NCBI RefSeq assembly: GCF_029369745.1
Contig: NZ_CP120210.1
Location: 3,534,001-3,598,000, forward strand
Source of the DNA: Amycolatopsis sp. QT-25
Lineage (GTDB): Bacteria > Actinomycetota > Actinomycetes > Mycobacteriales > Pseudonocardiaceae
Length of the DNA stretch: 64,000 nt
Direction of reading: 5' to 3'
A model generated the notes under the pieces. It did not search any database. It worked only from the letters and a program-made list of their open reading frames with translations, and was not told the origin of the DNA. A program made the translations under genes and the position numbers. Below, piece after piece: positions 1-8,312 of the stretch. How positions within the stretch are numbered: the first letter of the stretch is position 1; each line of letters starts with the position of its first letter.

Positions 1-1
1 T

Positions 2-886
2 TACCAGGCCAGCGTGCACGCACAGCAACTGGTCACCCGGCGCAGCCGCACCTTGGCCATTCAGCTCGCGAACTCCGTCGACGCGGGCAGCGCCTGCGCG
101 CTCGTGCCCAATTCGGATTACTTCCTCGAAGTCCTCAACGGGGCGGCCGAGGTCGCGTCGCGACGGTCGTACGCCTTGCTTCTGACGCCGAAGGAAGCCG
201 ACCTCGATCGGCTGAACGCCTTCGCCGTCGATGGCGCGATCCTGGTGGATCCCCGCGGGGACGAGCCGTTCTTCGCGACCGGCTGGTGCCGTGACCGGCC
301 GCTGGTGACCGTCGGGCGTCCGATGGCGGCACCGTGCCCGGTGCCGGTCGTCGTCGACAACGACCTGGTCGCGGCCGCTCGGCTGATGCTGGATCACTTG
401 GCGGACAACGGTTACCAGCGTCCGGCGATGATCACCACCGACACCCGCCGCTCTTACGCGGCGGACCTGGTCGCGGGATACCGGGACTGGATGAAGGCAC
501 GGGGGCTGGAGCCGGTGGTGGCCGAGATCGACGAACCGCCGACCACCGAAGGCACGGCGGAGGCGCTGGGCAGGCTGCTCGACCGGCGGGTGTGCCCGGA
601 CGCCGTCTTCACGACGTCGGAGAACCTCGCCCTCGGTGTCCTCCACGAGGTTCGTCGCCGTCGGCTCGCGGTGCCCGGCGGGCTCGGGATCTGCAGTGCG
701 GTGGACAGCGGATCGCTCCGGCTCACCTCACCACAGGTGACCGGCATGTTCGTGCACCCGCGCGAGGTGGGCGGCCGCGCGGCCACGGCGTTGATGGACC
801 TCATCGAGGGAACGGCGTCCGACGGCGAGCCGCGCCGGATCGAAGTTCCCGTTCGCCTGAACGCGCGGGAATCCACGGCTCGCTGA
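2..886 (+). CDS. LacI-family transcriptional regulator, 5'-truncated by window edge
   Basis: The reading frame is already open at the first base, so the start lies outside the window; 294 residues are visible. The first visible residues (YQASVHAQQLVTRRS) match the end of a LacI HTH and hinge. The rest is a periplasmic-binding-protein-like effector domain with the usual 'LDHLADNGYQRPAMI' and 'PDAVFTTSENLALGVL' blocks. Family members are dimeric DNA-binding repressors or activators responding to sugars. Its target is not visible. It converges on the SGNH hydrolase gene across a gap holding a large hairpin. A GTG at 14 could be mistaken for a start but would remove the DNA-binding domain. Confidence 0.85.
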   Translation, partial: YQASVHAQQLVTRRSRTLAIQLANSVDAGSACALVPNSDYFLEVLNGAAEVASRRSYALLLTPKEADLDRLNAFAVDGAILVDPRGDEPFFATGWCRDRPLVTVGRPMAAPCPVPVVVDNDLVAAARLMLDHLADNGYQRPAMITTDTRRSYAADLVAGYRDWMKARGLEPVVAEIDEPPTTEGTAEALGRLLDRRVCPDAVFTTSENLALGVLHEVRRRRLAVPGGLGICSAVDSGSLRLTSPQVTGMFVHPREVGGRAATALMDLIEGTASDGEPRRIEVPVRLNARESTAR

Positions 887-963
887 GTGTTCCATCGAGG
901 GGCAAACTGGCGTACTGAAGTCGAAGGCAGGCGCGATTGGCTGATGGGGCTTGGCGTGGTTCC

Positions 964-1090
964 AAGTCCACAAGGGACACCTCGACCACAGTGCCCGCCA
1001 TGCCGCCGCCGTGGTCCTCTCCCGTGGGTCGCCCCAAGCGCACCGGCGCAGCTGACGAAACCCGACCCTTGCCCCTGCCGAAGTACGTGA
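964..1090. repeat. dispersed composite intergenic repeat, copy 1
   Basis: The block opens with AGTCCACAAGGGACA (965-979), passes a GCCGCCGCCGTGG core, then GCACCGGCGCAGC and CCCGACCCTT, and ends at CGAAGTACGTGA beside the hairpin at 1087. The same ordered segments recur, diverged, at 62011-62125 and inverted and shortened near 25942-25980. It is non-coding and lies between convergent genes. Confidence 0.6.
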
Positions 1091-1131
1091 CGGCATCCTT
1101 CCCTGCCTTGAGAAGGGAAGGATGCCGTCAC
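1087..1131. terminator. 18-bp perfect inverted repeat, probable bidirectional terminator
   Basis: Left arm 1087-1104 (GTGACGGCATCCTTCCCT) is exactly complementary to 1114-1131, with a 9-nt loop. It sits between two convergent genes (ends at 886 and 1217). There is no T-tract on either side, which is normal for actinobacterial hairpin terminators. Arms resemble the hairpins at 25984 and 55710 (TGAAGGC / TGACGGC followed by CCTT). Confidence 0.6.
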
Positions 1132-1216
1132 AGACCTGAGAGCAGCCGAACCCCTCATCACACGCGCAAACCAGGCACGCTTGTGCCGTCACCTGCAGCC
1201 GCGCCGGCTGTGTCCG

Positions 1217-1849
1217 CTAGGGGGACGCGGCCTCCTCGACCGGCGAACCGGCCGCCGAGAGCCAGGCTTCGGCGAGCAGGCGGTGGCCGAGCGGGCTGGG
1301 GTGGACGCCGTCCGGGGCCAGCGTCGCCGCCCCGTGTTCGGCCGCCGCGCGCGGCATGAACAGATCAGCGCGGACCAGTCGGGCGGCGAATTCGGTCGCC
1401 ACGTCGATCGCGGTTTCGACGCGGGGTGCCAGATCGTCGAGCCATTCCCGCTGTTCCGGCTTCACCGGCAGCAGGAACGGCGTGATCACGTACAACTCGG
1501 CCGGCAGGTGCTGCCGCGCGTCGGCCAGCAGCCGGGTGTAGGCGGCGCGGAACTTGGCGATCGGGCTCGGGAGGCCGCGGTCGAAGGTCCGCCAGGTGTC
1601 GTTGATGCCGATCTTCACCGTCAGCACCGTGGGGCGCGCCGCGAGGACGTCGGTGGTCCAGCGGGCCTCGAGATCGTAGATCCGGTTGCCGTTGACGCCC
1701 CGGTTGAGCACCTCCGGCCCTTCGCCGAGAAGGTCGGCGATCTGCCGGACGTACCCCTTGCCCAGCGACGCGGGATCGGCGCGGTCGCGGCTGGAGTCGG
1801 TGATGGAGTCGCCCGCGAAGAGCAGCCTGTCGGCTTCGGTGAACCTCAC
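1217..1849 (-). CDS. SGNH/GDSL-family hydrolase
   Basis: A 210-residue hydrolase likely to remove acyl or acetyl esters from a carbohydrate. Block I is GDSITD near residue 14 (nucleophile Ser). A GIND motif (KIGINDTW) is block III, and DGVHPSPLGH near the C-terminus supplies the Asp-x-x-His of block V. No signal peptide, so it is probably cytoplasmic. The chosen start is a GTG at 1849 that overlaps the TGA of the isomerase gene by four bases (GTGA). A longer in-frame reading extends to 2650 but runs antisense-like across the isomerase frame and shows no domain. It is the last gene of the carbohydrate operon, so deacylation of imported oligosaccharides is the likely role (inference). Confidence 0.8.
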   Translation of the reverse strand: MRFTEADRLLFAGDSITDSSRDRADPASLGKGYVRQIADLLGEGPEVLNRGVNGNRIYDLEARWTTDVLAARPTVLTVKIGINDTWRTFDRGLPSPIAKFRAAYTRLLADARQHLPAELYVITPFLLPVKPEQREWLDDLAPRVETAIDVATEFAARLVRADLFMPRAAAEHGAATLAPDGVHPSPLGHRLLAEAWLSAAGSPVEEAASP

Positions 1850-2607
1850 GCGCCCGCCTCGATCAGCTTCCGCAGGGAGTCGGCCTCGCCGGGGATCAGG
1901 TCCGGATCGTTGTCCGGGACGAACTCCAGCAGCGCGTCGAGCGGCCGTCCGGTCTTCGCGAGCAGGCCGAACGCCCGCGTCCACAGCTCCGCCCTGGCGC
2001 TCAGCGGATGCCGTTCGTTGCTGGGCCACCACGAGAACACGTGCACCGCGCGAACCCGGTCGAGGACCAGCTCCAGCCCCGCCAGCGCCTGGTGGTCCGG
2101 CAGGTCCTGGGGCGGTTGCCAATAGGTGCCGAGGTTGTCGCGGCCGACTTCTTCGAGCAGCCGGACGGTCGATGCGGCGGTGTCGGTCAGTGTTCCGCCG
2201 TGGAACTCCAGCGCGACCTCCAGACCGTGGTCGCCGGCGACGTCGGCGGCCTCGCGGAGACCGGTGACGACCTGCGCGCGTTCGTCGGGATCGACGTCCT
2301 CGGAACCGGCCTTGCCCGCCCACACGCGGATCCGCGAGGCGCCGAGCCGGTCCGCGGTGGCGGCGATGTCGCCGAACTTCCCGGCCTCCATCGGCGTGGC
2401 ACGGAAGTAGGAGCCGTAGGAATCGCAGGTCAGACCGTGGCGTGTCATGGCTTCGCACGCGCGCCCGGCCGCCCAGTCGTCGCCGGGGCGGACGTGGACG
2501 TCGGCGCCCCATTCGATCACTGGCAGCCCCGCTTCCTCGGCACGGCGCGCGACCTCGTCGGCGTCCAGCCGCCGCAGCGTCACCGAACACAGTCCCGGGC
2601 GGATCAT
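1846..2607 (-). CDS. Sugar phosphate isomerase/epimerase-like TIM-barrel protein
   Basis: A 253-residue protein of the xylose-isomerase-like TIM-barrel superfamily. It shows metal-site acidic and histidine residues typical of the fold: VIEWGAD near residue 30, ALEFHGG near 135, and HVFSWWP near 195. Members isomerise or epimerise keto sugars using a divalent metal. The substrate cannot be read from sequence. Its ATG overlaps the stop of the LacI gene by four bases (ATGA) and its own stop overlaps the SGNH gene, so the three are translationally coupled. Context suggests processing of monosaccharides released by the GH29 and PL6 enzymes. Confidence 0.75.
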   Translation of the reverse strand: MIRPGLCSVTLRRLDADEVARRAEEAGLPVIEWGADVHVRPGDDWAAGRACEAMTRHGLTCDSYGSYFRATPMEAGKFGDIAATADRLGASRIRVWAGKAGSEDVDPDERAQVVTGLREAADVAGDHGLEVALEFHGGTLTDTAASTVRLLEEVGRDNLGTYWQPPQDLPDHQALAGLELVLDRVRAVHVFSWWPSNERHPLSARAELWTRAFGLLAKTGRPLDALLEFVPDNDPDLIPGEADSLRKLIEAGA

Positions 2608-3641
2608 TTTCCCTCCAACACTTGAGTGCTTTCGCGCAGCACGACCTCACCGGTGATCGGCTTGACCCGAGGTCCGGCCGCGCGGTCGTCGAGGATGAAG
2701 TCGAGCGCCTGTTCGCCCATGCGCTCGATCGGCACGCGCACGGTCGACAGCGAAGGCCTTATGTCGCGCAAGGTGATGATGTCGTCGAAGCCCGCGATCG
2801 CGATCTGCGCGGGGACCAGCAACCCGTGGTCGCGGCAGGCGGCCATCGCGCCGACGGCCATCACGTCGTTGACCGCGAAGACGCAGCCCCGGAAACCGTT
2901 CTCGATCGCTCGTACCATCGCCGCGTAGCCGCCGTCGCGGGTGAATTCCGCACGCAGCACGTGGTTCTCGGGCAACGGCAAGTGGTGCCGGGCGAGCCCG
3001 TCGCGGAAGCCCAGGACACGATCCCGCGAGGTCAGCAGGCCGGGAGGCCCGGCGAGTACGAGGAAGTCCCGATGCCCGAGTGCGGCGAGGTTGTCCGCCA
3101 GATCCGCCGCCCCGGCGCGGTTTTCGAGCATGACGGTGTCGAACGGCAGTTTCCGCTGCCCGATCACCACGACCTGCCCGTCGGCGGCCTCGAACGCCTT
3201 GAGTTCCTTGGTCAAATTCCGTTGCAGGGCACTGTCCTCGTTACGCGATCCGGCCAGGATGACCGCTCGCGCCCGCTGCCCGCGCAACGTGGTGACGTAC
3301 TCGAGTTCCTTCTCCGGACGGTGTTCCGTGCTCGCGATGGTGACGGCCAGCCCGTGCCGGGCGGCCACCCGCATCACACCGGACGCGATCGAGGAGAAGT
3401 ACGGGTCGACGATGTCGTGCACCAGCAGCCCGATGACGTTGCCGCGGCCACGGGCCATCGCCTGCGCGGGCACGTTCGCCGTGTACTGCAACCGTTCCGC
3501 GGCCCGCAGTACCGATGCGCGCAGTGTCCCGCTGACCTGTCTGGTGCCGCCGTTGAGCGCCCTCGACGCCGTCGCGAGCGACACTCCCGCCTCACGGGCG
3601 ACGTCGGCCAGGGTGGCCGAACCCGCGGCGCGCTGCGGCAT
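2604..3641 (-). CDS. LacI-family transcriptional repressor of the carbohydrate operon
   Basis: A full-length 345-residue LacI protein. The N-terminal HTH (TLADVAREAGVSLATASRAL, residues 10-29) is followed by a hinge and a type I periplasmic-binding fold with GLLVHDIVDPYFSSIASG and the C-terminal AGFDDIITLRDIRPSLSTV segment. It lies inside the operon it probably controls. The operator-like AAGCGCTT palindrome before the binding-protein gene (9685-9698) is the obvious target. A strong hairpin (3666-3703) separates it from the lyase upstream, so it may have its own promoter or reduced read-through. A Shine-Dalgarno-like GGAGGAAC precedes the ATG. Confidence 0.87.
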   Translation of the reverse strand: MPQRAAGSATLADVAREAGVSLATASRALNGGTRQVSGTLRASVLRAAERLQYTANVPAQAMARGRGNVIGLLVHDIVDPYFSSIASGVMRVAARHGLAVTIASTEHRPEKELEYVTTLRGQRARAVILAGSRNEDSALQRNLTKELKAFEAADGQVVVIGQRKLPFDTVMLENRAGAADLADNLAALGHRDFLVLAGPPGLLTSRDRVLGFRDGLARHHLPLPENHVLRAEFTRDGGYAAMVRAIENGFRGCVFAVNDVMAVGAMAACRDHGLLVPAQIAIAGFDDIITLRDIRPSLSTVRVPIERMGEQALDFILDDRAAGPRVKPITGEVVLRESTQVLEGK

Positions 3642-3665
3642 GGTTCCTCCTCGGAGTCTGGCGGT

Positions 3666-3703
3666 GGGCTCACGCCGGCGTGGGCTGACGCCGGCGTGAG
3701 CCC
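3666..3703 (-). terminator. 15-bp hairpin between lyase and LacI genes
   Basis: GGGCTCACGCCGGCG (3666-3680) pairs perfectly with 3689-3703 across an 8-nt loop. It begins seven bases after the lyase stop codon. It probably terminates or attenuates transcription before the repressor, isomerase and esterase genes. Confidence 0.65.
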
Positions 3704-3709
3704 GGTTCG

Positions 3710-5152
3710 CTACGGAGCGCCGGGGCCGACGTCCGCGGGGGTGAGCGGCCGGTTGGCGATGGCGGCCGTCGAGTACTCGTCGGCGCCGACGTCACGCGAG
3801 CTGCCGCGAGCCTGACCGTCGATGTCCAGTGTGACCGGTGCGGTCGACAGCGTCGCCGCGTTGATCGCCGGGCTGCCCGCGGCGAGCCGCGAGATCCCGT
3901 CGCTGCCCTGTACGAGCTTCGGGTCGATCCGGCGGAAGGTGCCGGCCGGGATGTTCCCGTTCCCGCCCGCACCCCACAGGATGTTGCCCGACCAGGTGAA
4001 GTCGCCCGTGGTGCTCATCGCGACCAGGTCGCCGTTGCCGCCGACGAAGAGGTTGTCCGAGATCGTGCAGTCGCGCGGTTCGATCGTCCGTTTCGTCTCG
4101 CCGGACAGTGTGCCGCTGTTGTTCAGCAGCGTGTTGTGCGCGATGAGCACGCGGTCCGCCGCGTCGTTGCCGCGCCGGGATTCCTTCGATTCACCCGGGA
4201 AGTGATCCCGGACGGAGCCGCTGCCGACGACCAGCGCGCTGCCGGACACTCCGGCGATGTAGTTGTTGAGGATCTTGTGGTCGTTGCCGTAGATCCGGAT
4301 GCCTTCCTTGCCGCCGAGGATGAAGTTGGAGTCGACGACGGACTTGTTCCCGTGGCGCAGCACGATGCCGCCGAGGCTGTTCCGGATGGTGTTGTTGCGG
4401 ATGAAGTTGCCCGACGACTTGACCGAAATCGCCTCCGGGTCGCCGTTGGCGCGTTCGAAGAGGTTGAACTCGACCTTGGCGCCGGCGGTGCTCAGCGCAC
4501 GCGGGCTGACGCCGAGCCGGATCGGCTCGCCGCCGTTGTCACCGGGGAAGGTGTGATCGGAGAAGTAGTTCCGGAAGACCTCGACGCCCACGGCCATCTT
4601 GTCTTCGTCCGCGCCCTCGATGCAGAGCATGACGCCGAGTGTCGTCTTGTGGTGGAAGTGGTTGCGGTCGATCTTGCTGTTGTCGGCGCGGACCATCACC
4701 CAGTGCAGGTCGGCGATGTCGGCGAACTGGAGATCGTTGCGGGTCAGCCGGATCCGCGAGCAGTTCGCCGGGATCTCCAGCGTGGTGCTCTGGCGGAACT
4801 TGAACCCGCTGATCGTGACGCCGGTGGAGTCGTCGAAGACGAAGCTCTGCTCACCGTTGAACGTCACCCCGCCGCGGGACTGGGCGACGATGGTGATCGG
4901 CTGGTCCTTCGTGCCGCGGCGGCCCTTGACGCTGATCGGCTTGCCCGCGGGCACGGTGTAGGTGCCGTTGTTCACGGTGACGACCGTGCCGGGACCCGCC
5001 GAGTCGAGCGCGTTCTGCAATTCGGTCAGCGAACTGACGTTCAGGGCGCACAGCCTCTTCGGTGTGGCCGCCGCCGTCCCGGCGGTGACCCAGGGGACGG
5101 TGATCAGCGCGGCGCCGAGGGTGGCGCCGCTGAGGAACCTTCTGCGATCCAT
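3710..5152 (-). CDS. Polysaccharide lyase family 6-like enzyme, Tat-exported
   Basis: A 480-residue right-handed beta-helix protein. The N-terminus MDRRRFLSGATLG is a twin-arginine signal followed by a hydrophobic stretch and an AxA-like site, so export in folded form is likely. Repeated coils (ISGFKF..., IRNNTIRNSLGG, ISDNLFVGG) are typical of pectate/chondroitinase-B-type helices. EAISVKSSGNF and GGIVLRHGN around residues 240-270 carry a Lys and an Arg positioned as in chondroitinase B and alginate lyases of PL6 (family knowledge). It would cleave uronate-containing polysaccharide by beta-elimination outside the cell. It lies 13 bp after the fucosidase gene. Alginate, chondroitin and pectin substrates cannot be separated by eye. 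Confidence 0.75.
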   Translation of the reverse strand: MDRRRFLSGATLGAALITVPWVTAGTAAATPKRLCALNVSSLTELQNALDSAGPGTVVTVNNGTYTVPAGKPISVKGRRGTKDQPITIVAQSRGGVTFNGEQSFVFDDSTGVTISGFKFRQSTTLEIPANCSRIRLTRNDLQFADIADLHWVMVRADNSKIDRNHFHHKTTLGVMLCIEGADEDKMAVGVEVFRNYFSDHTFPGDNGGEPIRLGVSPRALSTAGAKVEFNLFERANGDPEAISVKSSGNFIRNNTIRNSLGGIVLRHGNKSVVDSNFILGGKEGIRIYGNDHKILNNYIAGVSGSALVVGSGSVRDHFPGESKESRRGNDAADRVLIAHNTLLNNSGTLSGETKRTIEPRDCTISDNLFVGGNGDLVAMSTTGDFTWSGNILWGAGGNGNIPAGTFRRIDPKLVQGSDGISRLAAGSPAINAATLSTAPVTLDIDGQARGSSRDVGADEYSTAAIANRPLTPADVGPGAP

Positions 5153-5165
5153 GATGCCTCCGTGC

Positions 5166-6467
5166 TCAATCGGTGGGGAGGGTTTCGGCGGCGGGGCTCT
5201 CTGTGCTCAGGAACAGTTCGATGACCGGGACCGGGGTGTCCGGTTTCCGGATGGGGAGCTTGAGGGTGAGCGTGCCCTCCGGCTGCCCGCCCATCTGGGT
5301 GTTCTGCGCGGTCTGTCCTGGTTCGGTGTGCACTTGCCGGATCTCCGAGGCGTCGTCGAGCAGCTGGGCGTAGCGCACCCGCCCGGCCAGCCCCGGCAGG
5401 TGGACGTGGTTCATCGGCCAGCTGAACAGGTGCAGGTACAGCCGGTCACCGCGCCGGGTGTAGCGGCCGTCGGCGGGCGCGGTGAACTCGGCCGGGCCGC
5501 AGCCGCGGATGGCGCGTTCGTGCCGGTCCATCCAGCGGCCGAGTTCGCCGAGCACCTCGAGCGCCCGCGGGTCGATCTCGCCCCGGCCGTTCGGCCCGAC
5601 GTTGAGCAGCAGGTTGCCGTCCTTGGACACGCCGTCGACCAGCATCCGGATCAGCAGCTCCGGGCTCTTGTAGTCGAGGTTGTCACGGTCGTACCCCCAG
5701 CTCCCGTTCAGCGTCTGGCACGCCTCCCACACCACCGGGACGCCGTCGCGGGTCATCGGACCGGACGGCTGGTACTGCTCCGGGGTGATGAAGTCGCCCG
5801 GGATTCCCGTGCGGTCGTTGACCAGGATGCCGGGCTGGAGTTCGCGGACCAGCGCGAGCAGGCCGGGGGAGTCCCAGTCGTCCGGGCCTTTGCCACCCCA
5901 CCATTCCTTGCGGCCCTTGTAGGAGAAGTCGAAGAAAAGGTAGTCGATGGTGCCGAAGCGGGTGAGCAGTTCGCGCACCTGACCGTGCAGGTAGAGCCGG
6001 TACTCGGTGATGTCGGCGTACTGGTGCGCCGCGATGTACTCCGCGTCGTCCCGGCGGGGATGGGTGCCGTCGACGGGGAAAGCGGGGTGATGCCAGTCGA
6101 TCAGCGAGTGGTAGAAGCCGACCTTCAAGCCTTCTTCGCGGCAGGCGTCGACGAACGGGCCGAGCAGATCCTTGCCGTAGGGCGTATTCGTCACCTTGAA
6201 GTCGGTGAGGTCGCTGTCCCACAGGCAGAAACCGTCGTGGTGCTTGGTGGTCAGCACGACGTAGGTCATGCCCGCGGCCTTCGCGGCCCGCGCCCAGGAA
6301 CGCGGGTCGTACTTGTCCGGTTCGAAGTGGTCGAAATAGACGCGGTACTGCTCGTCGGTCAGCTTTTCGCGGTTCTGCACCCATTCGTGCCGGGCGGCCA
6401 GCGAATACAGTCCCCAGTGGACGAACATCCCGAACCGGGCGTGGGTGAACCAGGCGGTGGAACTCAC
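5166..6467 (-). CDS. Alpha-L-fucosidase, glycoside hydrolase family 29
   Basis: A 433-residue enzyme with the GH29 signature start (WFTHARFGMFVHWGLYS, residues 6-22), VLTTKHHDGFCLWDS near residue 72, and IDYLFFDFSY near 175, whose Asp is the expected nucleophile. WDS and GLLLNVGPNGRGEID-type blocks follow. No signal peptide is visible, so it should act on fucosylated oligosaccharides inside the cell after ABC import. The length is close to the short, single-domain GH29 type. The start is a GTG 25 bp after the permease stop, with AAGGAG upstream. Specificity (alpha-1,2/1,3/1,4) is not readable. Confidence 0.88.
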   Translation of the reverse strand: MSSTAWFTHARFGMFVHWGLYSLAARHEWVQNREKLTDEQYRVYFDHFEPDKYDPRSWARAAKAAGMTYVVLTTKHHDGFCLWDSDLTDFKVTNTPYGKDLLGPFVDACREEGLKVGFYHSLIDWHHPAFPVDGTHPRRDDAEYIAAHQYADITEYRLYLHGQVRELLTRFGTIDYLFFDFSYKGRKEWWGGKGPDDWDSPGLLALVRELQPGILVNDRTGIPGDFITPEQYQPSGPMTRDGVPVVWEACQTLNGSWGYDRDNLDYKSPELLIRMLVDGVSKDGNLLLNVGPNGRGEIDPRALEVLGELGRWMDRHERAIRGCGPAEFTAPADGRYTRRGDRLYLHLFSWPMNHVHLPGLAGRVRYAQLLDDASEIRQVHTEPGQTAQNTQMGGQPEGTLTLKLPIRKPDTPVPVIELFLSTESPAAETLPTD

Positions 6468-6492
6468 TTCAGGATCGCTCCTTGATCATCGG

Positions 6493-7359
6493 TCAGCCCT
6501 TGAGCGCGCCGGAGGCGAGGCCGCGGACGAACGAACGCTGGAAGAACAGGAACGCGGCGACCGAGGGGAGCAGCGCCAGCAGCGACGCGGCCATGATCAC
6601 GCCCGGCGTGACGTTCGTGTCGATCCGCAGGGTCCGCAGGGCCAGCGGCAGGGTGTAGGTCGAGGCGTCGGTCGACACGAGCAGGGGCAGCAAGTACTGG
6701 TCCCAGATCATCGTGAAGCCGAAGACGCCGATCACGCCGAGCGCGGGCTTGCACATCGGAAGGATGATCTGCGCGAAGATCCGCAGATCGCCGGCGCCGT
6801 CGATCCGCGCGGCCTCTTCGAGTTCGCGGGGAACGTCCTTCATGAACTCGGTCATCACCAGGATCGAAAAGGCCCACGCGCCCAGCGGCACGATCATCCC
6901 GGCGAGGCTGCCGATCAGGTTGAGGTGCACCACCGGCAGATCCGAAAGGATCAGCGACAGCGGGATCGCGAGGATCTCCTCCGGCAGCATCAGCGTCGCC
7001 AGGATGGCGACCAGCACGAAGGTCATGAACCGGAACTTCTTGCGTGCCAGCGCGTAGCCGGCCAGCACGGAGACGATGACCTGCAACAGCAGGCCGAAGC
7101 CGACCACCAGGAACGAGTTGAGCAGGTACATCCCGACGCCCAGATCGAAGGCGATGCCGAAGTTGTCCAGGGTGGGGCTCGACGGGACGACGCTCAATGC
7201 CGTCGGATCGGACACGTTGTTGAACGCGCTGACCAGCAGCGCCAGCAGCGGCCCGGCGAACACCAGGAGCAGCAGGGTGTACAGGACGAACTTCAGGATC
7301 CGTCCGCCCGGCGACTTCACGGCGTCGAGGCCGAGTGCCGAATCGTTGGCCGCGGTCAT
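6493..7359 (-). CDS. ABC sugar transporter permease, MalG type
   Basis: A 288-residue inner-membrane protein with six predicted hydrophobic segments. The carbohydrate-permease EAA loop is near residue 190 (EEAARIDGAGDLRIFAQIILP). It would pair with the MalF-type permease encoded just upstream, overlapping by four bases. It ends in SGALKG, the usual MalG-type tail. No ATPase gene is in the operon, so a shared MsiK-like ATPase elsewhere is presumably used, as is common in actinomycetes (inference). Confidence 0.9.
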   Translation of the reverse strand: MTAANDSALGLDAVKSPGGRILKFVLYTLLLLVFAGPLLALLVSAFNNVSDPTALSVVPSSPTLDNFGIAFDLGVGMYLLNSFLVVGFGLLLQVIVSVLAGYALARKKFRFMTFVLVAILATLMLPEEILAIPLSLILSDLPVVHLNLIGSLAGMIVPLGAWAFSILVMTEFMKDVPRELEEAARIDGAGDLRIFAQIILPMCKPALGVIGVFGFTMIWDQYLLPLLVSTDASTYTLPLALRTLRIDTNVTPGVIMAASLLALLPSVAAFLFFQRSFVRGLASGALKG

Positions 7360-8312
7360 GCGTCTCGCCTCCGTCGGAGCACCTGGACGAACAGCGTCAG
7401 CACGAGCGTCGCGAGGAACAGCAGGACCGCACCCGCCGCGCCGACGCCCAGCCGGTTCTGTTCCAGGCCGAGTTTGTAGATCAGGGTCATCGCCACCTCG
7501 GTCGAGCCGTTCGGCCCGCCGTTGGTCAGCAGGAACACCTCGGTGAACACCCGCAGGCCGCGGATCGCCGCGAGCACGAACAGGATGGAGAACACCGACC
7601 GCAGGCCCGGCAGCGTCACGTGGAGGATCTTGCGCCAGCGGGAGGCACCGTCCACGGTGGCCGCTTCGTAGAGACCGCGGTCGATCCCGGCCAGCCCGGC
7701 GAGGAAGATCATCATGTCGTACGGCGCGCCGCGCCAGATGCCGGTGACGATCACCGAGACCATCGACGTGTCGGGATCGTTGATGAAGCCCGACGGCCCC
7801 AGCCCGGCCAGGCCGAGGATGGAGTTCAGCATCCCGTCCTCGGTCGGGTGGTACATGATCCGCCAGAGTTCGGCGACCACCGCGATCGGCACGACCACCG
7901 GCAGGAACGCCGCCGACCGCAGGAACTTCAGCCGTTTGCTCTGGCCCTCCATCAGCAGCGCGAGCGCGAGGCCGATGACCATCGAGCCGACCGTCTGCCC
8001 GACCGCGATGATCACGGTGTGCCAGATGGCGGAGTGGAACGCCTCGTCACCGAGGACGGTGCCGTAGTTCTGCCCGCCGACCCACTGGTTGCCCAGGTAC
8101 GGCTGGACGTCCTGGAAGGACATCGTCACCGCGGTGATCATCGGGATGAACTTGAAGTACACGAACAGGATCAGGGCGGGGGCCAGGAACAGCCACGGCG
8201 TCCACCACTTCCCGTCGCGGTCGCTGCGCCTGCGGGCCTTCGGCGCGGGCGCCCGCTCGGTGGCGGGACGGTCCGCGCCGACGGCCGCCGGCTTGGCGTG
8301 ATCTACGGTCAT
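7356..8312 (-). CDS. ABC sugar transporter permease, MalF type
   Basis: A 318-residue membrane protein. The N-terminal cytoplasmic tail is basic, followed by WWTPWLFLAPALILFVYFKF as first membrane segment. The permease EAA motif (YEAATVDGASRWRKILHVTLP) is near residue 215. The start is the ATG at 8312, which overlaps the TGA of the binding-protein gene (ATGA). An upstream in-frame extension to 8510 would overlap the binding-protein gene by 200 bp and has no domain. Forms the heteromeric channel with the MalG-type partner. Confidence 0.9.
   Translation of the reverse strand: MTVDHAKPAAVGADRPATERAPAPKARRRSDRDGKWWTPWLFLAPALILFVYFKFIPMITAVTMSFQDVQPYLGNQWVGGQNYGTVLGDEAFHSAIWHTVIIAVGQTVGSMVIGLALALLMEGQSKRLKFLRSAAFLPVVVPIAVVAELWRIMYHPTEDGMLNSILGLAGLGPSGFINDPDTSMVSVIVTGIWRGAPYDMMIFLAGLAGIDRGLYEAATVDGASRWRKILHVTLPGLRSVFSILFVLAAIRGLRVFTEVFLLTNGGPNGSTEVAMTLIYKLGLEQNRLGVGAAGAVLLFLATLVLTLFVQVLRRRRDA

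Noticed and set aside
1850..2650. N-terminal extension of the SGNH hydrolase up to 2650
   Set aside because: It overlaps the whole isomerase gene in another phase and contains only Arg/Gly/Pro-rich shadow sequence; the GTG at 1849 with GTGA overlap is better.
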